From contig ONZQ02000014.1 in NCBI GenBank assembly GCA_900312665.1, positions 62,001-126,000 of the forward strand: 64,000 bases of DNA. The letters run 5' to 3'. A program made the translations under genes and the position numbers. The notes under the pieces were generated by a model that saw only the letters and a list, made by a program, of their open reading frames with translations, did no database searches and was not told the DNA's origin. This stretch comes from Cephalotrichum gorgonifer. Taxonomy: Eukaryota > Ascomycota > Sordariomycetes > Microascales > Microascaceae. Positions 56,601 to 64,000 of the stretch are shown here, one piece after another (position 1 is the first letter of the stretch; each line of letters starts with the position of its first letter).

Positions 56601-57071
56601 GGGAGCTTCGTGGAGGGCGGGAGGGTGTCGCCCGGTGCGCGGTCACTGGCGGGCGGGAGGACGTCTCCCGCCGCGCGGACGCCGTCGGGGGAGCAGCGCG
56701 ACGGAAGGGTCCCGTCATCCAGGAGAGGAGAGGAAGAGGGGACCTTCGGCTCGTCGCCGGCGCTAGACTCGCTCCCGGCGCTGGAGCACTCGTTCACCGA
56801 TGGGCCGTCCTCCCCGCGGTCAGTCTACGGGGAGCTGCACGACGTGGACATGGACGAGGACGCTACTGTGGCGCCGCTGGCGCTGCCGAACCGCGACGGG
56901 CTGAGGACGCCGGTCACTCCCGACCGGAGTGCCAAGAGGGATTATCGGGCGGAGGAGGAGGACGGGGCGCGCCTTGGTACGCCGTTGTCGACGGCGAAGT
57001 CGAGGGTGCTGGAGATAGTGGAGTCTATCGAGAGTCGGAGTAGAGATGGTTCGCCCAGGCGGCATGGATGA
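53697..57071 (+). CDS. Single-pass membrane protein with kelch-type ectodomain and long cytosolic tail
   Basis: Single exon, 1124 aa from the ATG at 53697 (aacaccATGt). Residues ~21-40 (HPLVTLLVTAVTVPAALALA) form a signal sequence. An ectodomain to ~465 follows with kelch/galactose-oxidase-like repeats: PVLYSFGGMCPNST, VSYLLLGGHTKEAFIN, GTTLTLLGGWVG and YGHGAALLPGNVMMVDGGYE, each having the GG doublet typical of kelch blades. A transmembrane helix lies at ~471-494 (LGLGIGLGLGIPILIAAAVL), followed by a basic stop-transfer RKFARRKR. The remaining ~630 residues are a Pro/Ser/Arg/Glu-rich cytosolic tail, largely disordered, with a conserved-looking helical segment near DWDIERAVEQRLVQVMFTVP (~939). 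It resembles kelch-TM proteins annotated in filamentous ascomycetes, whose biochemical role is not known to me. Type I orientation is inferred from signal plus basic cytosolic side. Confidence 0.85.
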   Translation: MSHEPRRRSRTRPGQHAAVRHPLVTLLVTAVTVPAALALAPERFPYIPTTILAPAVSAGEEPGGNADSNRAYIFRQKDGLIDFSSLNISAEIDDKKGWKTLSSELPFLKTAPDTTAFSPTLTESGDLVVYVGNCDSSSDYAIWAYSPSHDDGGDSEWEKRSTTISDGGDLKYPGPNFLGASISFSSQIEPSVSEPVLYSFGGMCPNSTAGEVASWQSAARYTNQMLKASLSGSEYKLSEVSSKGPVREAGFTLTRLNPSRSYRGDIVTQGVSYLLLGGHTKEAFINMSTAAVWNLPEETWSFVNVKSPATRTGELRAGSSLMRRWDGVTVDSRSGHTTVLSEDGTTLTLLGGWVGTVDRAAEPQLVTLKMGASYDEWQWVVPDQQPEGPGVYGHGAALLPGNVMMVDGGYEIAAATGQPTKREEFSNGPRFLNLTTMEWSSAYTSPSGPSRISTDPTEQDEEAKDGKAKRLGLGIGLGLGIPILIAAAVLLFFYRKFARRKRIMRDDAIRALAQDRALFLQGESEMSEREYDNTYDAHAWAQPTWYTGGSDPYDVTHRSLGYETLRGGRNAMSMNPAALQIPRKPAVPRTSRSTYQAAASSIPSGIHPIYEADEDAEYQQRESAGLVDPSPEESPSNPGTPTSKRYSDPFVSPPAPSAPALHPSGRASATPSPEGLRMDPEVHYWMTGVDAAEDLLARRDQRQGGRTSSPSKPPNRPAGFVADDDARTGSNLSESARSALSSITRSTSGRSHFRAGFGLFPGASAAAEGRLDSSSSSNPSYNTAKSSFTVLQSEGPGLLRGGEAEQQYDPPHQHHRGAPDDDGQEDDFGPAPGSPSKMKPRRGWLGSLKRAFTPSGASYEAAPEESPTRHSFEHGPADYEARPHRLSSIGGGSLLRRKQGKHAWADETGEYDLEGALGRAPESEAEPRRSGETDWDIERAVEQRLVQVMFTVPKERLRVVNAEVERDEGSFVEGGRVSPGARSLAGGRTSPAARTPSGEQRDGRVPSSRRGEEEGTFGSSPALDSLPALEHSFTDGPSSPRSVYGELHDVDMDEDATVAPLALPNRDGLRTPVTPDRSAKRDYRAEEEDGARLGTPLSTAKSRVLEIVESIESRSRDGSPRRHG

Positions 57072-57679
57072 ACTGTTTCGGTCTATCGGGGGGGTGCTTG
57101 GGGTTATATATTTCAGGAGTAATGGTCCGTATACATGCTTGGACTTGAAGGGATGGATATGTGGTTCTTGGATGGAGACGTGCCGCGGTAGGCCTGGGGT
57201 CTGGGTAGGGTTAGGTTCGGAGGATGGGGGTTGTACAAGCGGGTCTGCTTTTCTGTTTGTGCCTTTTGTCTTTCTCATGGAGTTGTTCTCTGGAGGAGTC
57301 TTCTATTCGCGGGTAGGTTGGTTACTTGCGAAGGGGGAAGGCACGGTATAGGAATTGGGGGTTGGGATTTGGTATGTGTATATGTGTACATTAGCCTGCC
57401 ATCCATAGTTGTTTTGGACACATAGCGTCTGTGTAAGCTTGGATATTTTCGTTCCACAGCTGTATGTGATTCTTCGTATGTAGTCAACCTCTTGGTGTAT
57501 GTAATGTCATAATACTTGATCTAAACTACACACGCATCGCCTGTACCCAACTCCATAACGCCCAACGAAATGCTCACCCCGATGATGCAATGCCATAAAC
57601 AGTGATGAGGCATGCATGCATGCACGCGCTGTTGCTCATCCCGTCAAGTTCGCTCTACTCGGGCGCTCTAATAGGCCCT
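57072..57679. other. Convergent 3' flanks
   Basis: Lies between the kelch-TM stop and the PI-PLC-X stop. No gene seen. It includes a catgcatgcatgcacg repeat near 57611-57626. Confidence 0.55.
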
Positions 57680-58765
57680 TCAACTCTTCAGTCCATCGTT
57701 CCGCCGGATAACGGCATTCACCAGCTTACTCCCCGGGAAGTCGATAATCACCACGCCCGTCCTCCCCCCCGGGCCCTCCTCGACCCACTCCCCCGTGCGG
57801 TCGTTCATGCCCCTGATCTCCTTCCTCGTCCGCGGGCCGGCGGCCGCCTCGATGGGCAGGACGCCAACGGCAGCGCTCAGGTGAGCGACGTACAGGGCCG
57901 AGTTATCGTCCGGGCTCTCGCGCGCGAGGTCCAGCGCCCCCTCGATGGCGTCCCACTTCTCGCCCAGGTGGCCGGCGGAGGGGATGACCCACAGGTCCTC
58001 GAGCTCCATGAGGGGCGAGTCCCAGGAAAGTCCGTACGGACCTTCCTCGGAGGAGAAGTTCTGCAGCAGGAGGATCTTGCCCCGCATGGCGCCGAGGGTG
58101 GGCAGGAAGTTGGACTGCGCGGGCAGGGAGGAGGAGTCGGAGGGGGTTTCCGGCTGGAATAGGTGTTTCTCGAAGCCGGGGCTCGTCTCGGGGTTCGTGT
58201 GCCGGAAGTCGTTGAAGACCTCCTCGAAGGTCCTGTTCCGGTCCCGGGCGACGTCGCCCACGGGCTTCCCCTCCTCCTTGAGCCGCATGATGATGGCCTC
58301 GGAGGGGTTCTCCTCGAGGAACCCGAACATGTCGCGCACGACGTCGGTGAAGGTGTAGCCGGTGTACCCGATGGAGTGGTATATGCCGATGGTGTCGTTG
58401 ACGAGGCGGCCGCGGATGTCGAAGTAGCGGAGGCCGGCGCGGAGCTGGGTGCTGAGGTTGTGGTTCTGGCACTGGAGCCAGATGTTATCCGGCATGCCGT
58501 ACGTCATGGTGTCGTGGGTCCCCGGTATTGAGAGGCTCGAGAGGTTGACGTTGTCGGGTATTGTCGACATCCAGGACGGGTTGTGCGCGGCATCGACGTC
58601 GAAGGAGTACTCGGAGTCGTAGCCCTTGTAGCAATGCGATCCCGAGCATGCCCCGAGGGAGAAGAGTGCGAGTAATAGCAGCATGGCAAGAAGCGTGATG
58701 CACGATACGAAGGCTACGGATGTCATAGATCGCCTCCGGCTCGAGGGTGGAGGGAGGAGCTTCAT
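57680..58765 (-). CDS. Membrane-anchored PI-PLC X-domain phosphodiesterase
   Basis: Single exon, 361 aa from the ATG at 58765 (gccaccATGa); an in-frame TTG 54 nt upstream is not needed. Residues ~16-38 are a hydrophobic signal-anchor (VAFVSCITLLAMLLLLALFS). The catalytic X-domain begins ~73 with LSSLSIPGTHDTMTY. The residues corresponding to the bacterial PI-PLC catalytic set are present: His84 and Asp85 in GTHDT, Arg118 in RYFDIRGR, His130 in GIYHSIGYTG. FGFLEENPSEAIIMRLKEE and the closing TGVVIIDFPGSKLVNAVIRR are also typical. Bacterial-type PI-PLCs cleave phosphatidylinositol or GPI without calcium. A luminal or extracellular side is inferred from the anchor and several Asn-x-Ser/Thr sites. 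Substrate is unproven. Confidence 0.93.
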   Translation of the reverse strand: MKLLPPPSSRRRSMTSVAFVSCITLLAMLLLLALFSLGACSGSHCYKGYDSEYSFDVDAAHNPSWMSTIPDNVNLSSLSIPGTHDTMTYGMPDNIWLQCQNHNLSTQLRAGLRYFDIRGRLVNDTIGIYHSIGYTGYTFTDVVRDMFGFLEENPSEAIIMRLKEEGKPVGDVARDRNRTFEEVFNDFRHTNPETSPGFEKHLFQPETPSDSSSLPAQSNFLPTLGAMRGKILLLQNFSSEEGPYGLSWDSPLMELEDLWVIPSAGHLGEKWDAIEGALDLARESPDDNSALYVAHLSAAVGVLPIEAAAGPRTRKEIRGMNDRTGEWVEEGPGGRTGVVIIDFPGSKLVNAVIRRNDGLKS

Positions 58766-61700
58766 GGTGGCTGCTGCTACTGGAGAGGAGTCGTTTAGCT
58801 TGCTTGCTTTTGCACACAAGTACGTGCCCGCGCCGCCCGAATGTTCTTTCCCTACTGGGATTGGAGGCCACCGCCGTGCGGTGGGAGAAGAGCAAGAGTG
58901 ACAGTAACAATATGTATGACCAACCTCGTTCTATCCCTTTACTGGGTAGTAACTGGCGAATACTCGGGATATTTCTAGTCGGTGGCGATGCGGCCGCCGA
59001 CTCGGAACAGAACAGCACCCACGGATCACGAAGTCAAGAGAGTTACGGCGTAGAATGGGGCAGCTGCATGTGCTGAGCGGGGAGCGGAGAAGGAAGGTAA
59101 GACCGCGCGGCTGCTGGAGTTTCACGGGTCAGCCGGACAGCCCTGCGCGGGGCTTCGTCAAGCATCTAGCTCCTGTGCCGTGGTTGGTCAGTTCCCCGGC
59201 CTTGCGTATCTCTCTGACCAACCAGGGCGCAGGAGCTATCATGAGGTCAGCGAAGGAGGTTGTTGGGAGTCTGATGGATATGTAAGCATTGGGTCTGGTG
59301 CCATGTGCCATGTGATTGGCCATCATCATCCATCACGCATATACTGTATGCTTGTACAATTATATGCCGGGGCGGGGACACATCGGCTTCCAATTCCATT
59401 GTGCACTGAAACTTGGGACATATTACTCAGTAATGTACCCTCGCGAGAGCACTACGACCCTATGATGTGCGGCAACCCGCTCAAGCACCACGGCAGCCAG
59501 AGTGAAGAACGGCTCCTGTCTGGTCTGGACCCCGCTAATCCTACCCTAAATAGTAGTCATATACCAAGGGCCAAGAGACTAAGCCCTCGGGAGAACCATC
59601 CATCACGACGCTGTAAACCACGTGTACGAGGGACGGTCCCAGGCAACTCGGGTAATGAAACCTCGCACGAATTGGCGGGCAGGTGGTTGCGGAGGCTAAT
59701 ACAAGCAATAATTACTTACACGAATGCATGGCGTATTACATCGTACTCGTACAAGGAAGGAAACCTCCCTCGTCGCTTCGCTCTTTCGTCGGGACCATGA
59801 CCATGGATGGCACCTGATCTGATGATGGATGGTGTCACGGCTGGACAGTATGTCGCTAGAAGTGGACAGGCATCGTCTACAGAGCCCCGCAGACTTCATA
59901 TCATGAGGCGACCGGCTTTTTGCCTCCCCCCCCGGCCGCCCCCGGCTGACCGCCGCTAGGCCCCTGAAGATCTCCACGTTGTTCCAAGCCCCCGAAGATC
60001 CTCACGCCATCTCTTTCTTCAACGACATTTGCCTCCTGTCGGCGAGGAGCTTCATACCCACTGGTGCACATGGGCTTTATCTGTGCCCGCCGTCTCGCGG
60101 TGCAGATTCGGGACCGATCTTGCTATGGCCCGGCGGCACAGTATCTTGGATGATATCCTAATTGCATTATTACGTGCGGATGACGGAGCAGTGCGTCTCG
60201 TTATCGGAGACGGGTGGAGCCATACTTGTATGCGTTCTCGCCCACCAGGATGGATGTCAGAGAGGCCTGTGGAAACACCGCATCGATATCTCTTCTCTCC
60301 ACTCCCACTTACTTTGTACGAGTATTATACGAGTAGAGTGTCCCACCTCTAACCAAACATCCAGTAAGCTCATTTACGAGTATAGTCCGTACTCTGCATC
60401 ACGTCTCATGTGGACAGATAGAAATCCCGACATCCTACAAGGACGGAAGACAACACCGCACACCCTCTCACCAACTCTGTTTTCAAGAGGCTACTTTGTT
60501 TCATCTATCAGTCTCAGTCCGAGGGACGGTCTCGTCCTACCGGGATGATCATCGCCACCTCGCAGCACCATGCAAGGAAGGAATGCACCTGTAGATGAAT
60601 ATGCATGCAGAAAGCACACATGAACGCACATACATACACTCTCTCGTCCCAGCCGGACCGCTCGACCTGCTAGAAAGAGCAAAGTGCATTTTTCTCTCCC
60701 TCGGATTTCCCGGTTGAACAGGGAAGGACACACTTTGGCGATGCGTGAGGGCTCCTCGCGAGATGACGAAACGCCAGGTCATCATTGAAATCCGGTAGGA
60801 TCTCGGGATCTCCTTTGCGGTTCTAACACCATTTATCTCCTCTCCCGCGCCACACACAAGAGCCTCGACACCCGGAAATGGCTGGTCGCAGGTCGGTGGC
60901 GTGTGGCCGTTACGGGAGAACAGGGAGGGAAGAAGGGGGGGAAGCGGCATATGTCCCCGTACTTCCTTTTGTTCTCTTTCCTTCTTAGTCCTCTTGGCTG
61001 TTTCTCGGCTCTGTCTCTACTTGTACCACCCACTCCTAGGCTCCGGTGTCTTGGAATCGGCGTTGCCAATCAGTGTCTTGTTTGCGTGTCTGAAAAAACG
61101 GCCGAGTAGCGGGTCTCGTAGTTGGTCGCGACCATGACCATGCATGCAAATGATCTGGAATTTGGGGATCGTCGAGTTGGAGCATATGTCGTACTGGTTG
61201 CGTGCCTCGGATGCTCAACGTGCAGGAAGCCTGGCCGTCGAGTCGATGGCAATGTTGCGAATCGGGGCTACTTGTAAAGTTGGTGGCAGGACCCGGTGTT
61301 AGGTAGGCAGACCCCCAAGAAAGTTGCTCGATACTTCCTATATACCCCGGACCGGGGTGTTCCAAACGCGAGCTGGGAGCCCATGTCAAGTATCATATAG
61401 GTTAATTTTAATCTCCTTGGGTGGGTGTAACACGTCCATCCTGCCCCCCACTGTATGTCCAAGTATCCTTGACTGAGGCTCACATCCTCGGATTCCTTCA
61501 TCGTACCTGTATACTACCGGCCAGTGTGTGGGATTGTAATGTGAAGGACTCCAGGGTAGACGAGACACGACGCTTCATAAATCTGTATGAAACGGTGCAA
61601 CTTTACTGTCGTACTTTACTCGACCTCGACCTCGTACCAGTACCTAGTAGTTGCATGCGAGGTCGAAGTACGGATACGAGTAGTCGACAAGTGATATGGA

Positions 61701-64000
61701 TGTCGGCTCTGTTAGCCAAGAGCCAAGGGGCGAAATCGTTCGTATCAAACTTGGCTTAGCTCTCAATAATATTTCTTTTGAGTGTGAGCCAAGTCCTCCT
61801 CACCTTTCCCCCTCCATGAAGACCCGTATCCTGCAGAGTGCGGGGGTATTTAACCATGACGATGACGCCTCGGGACGTCTCGAGACCCCTCCACGCCTCG
61901 TTAATGGCATGCATGCCGTCGTACTCGTACCGGCCTTACTCGTAATACACGATTGCTATTTTCATAAAATAAACCCCTTCGTCACGATGCACCTCGTCCC
62001 GCCCGCGCACACTTGGCGGGAAAAGCTTGGATCTTTTGCTCCCGAGGCTATACTTGCACAGGTATACTTCGTACCAGCCAGGATCCGATGATCCGCGGTC
62101 GGCATCATGGATCGCCCGCACTGCAGGGAGAGGTAGATTTTCCTGTTCCTTCTCCCGATTGCTATCCTTGCTCCCGTCTTACACCCATGAATCGATAAAA
62201 GTTCAGGGGTTGGGGCTCGGAGGAGGGACTCCTTGTATTACATGTAGTTAGAAGCCCAATGTGGCAATACAAGAAGTAATTGTGGTAATTATACAAGTAA
62301 TTGTGTTTCGCGCTTCGGACAAAACCCACCTTTGCTCTCCACCCACTGAGCTGGCTTGTTGGACGGGCAATGAGACAGGGATATGCCTCCCAGAAATATC
62401 CATATTTCAGCTCCTTCAACACCAACTCCATGCACGGCCCATGCTTGTCATTGTTCACTTGTGCTTGACCGCCGTCTGCCTGCAGGTGCTGAATTGACGC
62501 CCGTGCCTCCTTGTAGGACGTGGCGACCGCAGATCGTCCCCGGAGAGATGAGACGTCGCCCAGGATGAACCGGATCGAATCAGTCCCCCAACTCATTCCT
62601 TTCTTTTGATTGAATCGCAATCACCGAGCGACAACACACCGGTCCATTCTGCCATTTCCCTGCGCAAGAACCTGTCTTATTCATACAAAATACGAGTACT
62701 TGTATGAGTAGGCGGAGCTCCCATGACAGGCTACGACTGTGATGTGCCATCCAGGTCTTCGCAGATCGCCCGATCCGCCGCTCCACTCCTGGCCCACAGA
62801 ACTTTGTTTTTTCGCTTATCAGCAATGGGCACCGCCAGGTTCGAGGACGGTACCGTACCGTACCGCTGTACCCTTATTAATAGTGGACAATGCAGGAATA
62901 AATCCCTTCTTATCGGACAAGTAGTGCCGTGTTAGTCAATTCTGGGACCGTCACATTCCGGTATTACTTGTACAGGCATGCGGGGACGATCTCGTAACTT
63001 CATTAACATGTTCCGCGCCACGCCCCACACTGGGTTCCTGGTTATTGAATTCTAAATGGATTTCCTGCTTGCGCTGCCCAGCCACGGATGTTATACTTTG
63101 GACTAGCAGTGAACGAGTACGAATCCGGTGTATTCCCGCCGATTGAAGGAAAATTAGCGTGCCAGCCCCCAACAAGTGTGAACGAAAATCGCACTCACGA
63201 GTACTTGTAATAGGGGGGTACTTGTCCTACTTCTACTTTCTCGCCTGGCTTCGGCCCCCGGGTATTCAGCTGCAATGGCAATGTTGGATGTACTTGTAGG
63301 CGCTTTCTTCTTTTCTGGTTTATATCTCCAATACGTGCATTATATCTGTAAAGGGATACATGCAATGAGAATACGTGGGACTGGGGATGGGAACCTTAGC
63401 TCCCAGACCCCAGGATTTCGCAAGGAATACGAAGTAATATTGTGGTTGTTTCGGCCACGAGGCCGCGTGGTGGAAGGAGCAAAATACGACGTTTGTTACA
63501 TGTAACGAGCCCACCTTGGCTGGCCCTACAAGTAAAATGTACACTAACACTGGTGAGAAGCCGGTCGCCCGTCCCGCCTCCATGTGACCCCTGGCGGGGT
63601 GGTTCGACCACCCTGAAGCCCAATGCCACTCACTCATATTTGCACGGAATGTTATCGAGATCAATCATGCCAGAAGTTAAACTCGTATATATAACAGCAC
63701 TCCAAAGACCGGACTTGGCTGTCGAAACCCACTCGGTCAAACCCCCACGACTACGGATCGGCGCTCGACGGCCGCATTACGGTGTCGCAGTTAGTTAGTG
63801 AATTACGGAGTACTTGTAGCCGGGCCACCCGAAACCAGCCACGAAATTTCCGGAAACAGAGGGATTAGCGGTACAAGTACAAAGTCTCGTATTCAGGCGC
63901 AGCGCTACTTGGAACCGATGACGCTGGCGGTCGCCACTACTCCGGATCGGGTCTAGCAACACGCCATCTTGTCAGGTCCCTCAGCTCCCCACCACCGCAT
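58766..64000. other. 5.2-kb region without a supportable gene
   Basis: Frames up to 206 codons are present, but none shows family features or codon bias like the genes to the left. It holds the hairpin at 59168-59239, a gtacc repeat at about 62850-62863 and the densest cluster of TACAAGTA/TACTTGTA words (61.0-63.9 kb). No terminal repeats or transposase remnants were recognised. The first ~300 bp presumably contain the PI-PLC-X promoter. Confidence 0.5.
59168..59239. repeat. 25-bp inverted repeat (foldback hairpin)
   Basis: The left arm 59168-59192 (starts tagctcctgtgcc) and right arm 59215-59239 (ends gcaggagcta) are complementary at 23 of 25 positions, with a 22-nt loop. As RNA, one of the two mismatches would be a G-U wobble. 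No flanking target-site duplication was recognised. It lies about 400 bp upstream of the PI-PLC-X gene. Confidence 0.85.

Noticed and set aside
59180..59800. 206-codon plus-strand frame in the right-hand desert
   Set aside because: No family resemblance, starts at a non-ATG codon inside the hairpin and lacks the codon bias of neighbouring genes.

Overview
The window is nuclear DNA of a filamentous ascomycete (Pezizomycotina, probably Sordariomycetes; the class is an inference). The evidence is short introns, mostly 50-100 nt, with GT..AG ends and CTAAC/CTAAT branch points, GC-rich third codon positions, and family content: a Zn2Cys6 regulator, a fused ergothioneine synthase Egt1, a Bbc1/Mti1 SH3 protein and a queuine tRNA-ribosyltransferase (absent from budding yeast). 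I see eighteen protein-coding genes, two assembly gaps (23477-23496 with a stray N at 23469, and 37727-38207), no tRNA or rRNA gene, no intact transposon and no CRISPR.

Layout. 1-7 kb is mostly information processing: queuine tRNA-ribosyltransferase (-), the mitoribosomal protein Mrp51 (+, divergent from it), ribosomal protein eS17/Rps17 (+) and the Rtr1-type RNA polymerase II CTD phosphatase (-). 7.9-11.5 kb is Bbc1/Mti1, an actin-patch SH3 protein. 11.5-17.4 kb has no supportable gene. 17.4-24.2 kb carries a conserved-looking protein of unknown function with a long uORF-containing leader, gamma-tubulin complex component GCP4, and a senescence/spartin-domain protein whose second intron holds a gap. 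24.2-28 kb is intergenic and is followed by a Zn2Cys6 transcription factor. 33.4-37.6 kb is a 13-exon EGT1 gene. 38.7-42.8 kb carries eIF2B-alpha (-), divergent from a NECAP endocytic adaptor (+), then a polyN/polyQ protein (-). 44.7-47.7 kb is a CSC1/OSCA-type channel. 51-57 kb holds an orphan 503-residue protein and a single-pass kelch membrane protein with a very long tail. 57.7-58.8 kb is a membrane-anchored PI-PLC-X protein. 58.8-64 kb is a second gene desert with a strong 25-bp hairpin.

The genes do not form one pathway. Housekeeping themes recur: translation (TGT, Mrp51, Rps17, eIF2B-alpha), endocytosis and actin (Bbc1, NECAP), microtubule nucleation (GCP4), and membrane or lipid functions (spartin-like, CSC1, PI-PLC-X, kelch-TM). 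No secondary-metabolite or defence cluster is visible. The most interesting signals are the exon architecture of EGT1, where a long intron sits exactly between its two enzymes; an NlpC/P60-like tail in Bbc1 that seems to lack the nucleophile; an over-represented TACAAGTA/TACTTGTA word confined to intergenic DNA; and the foldback at 59.2 kb.
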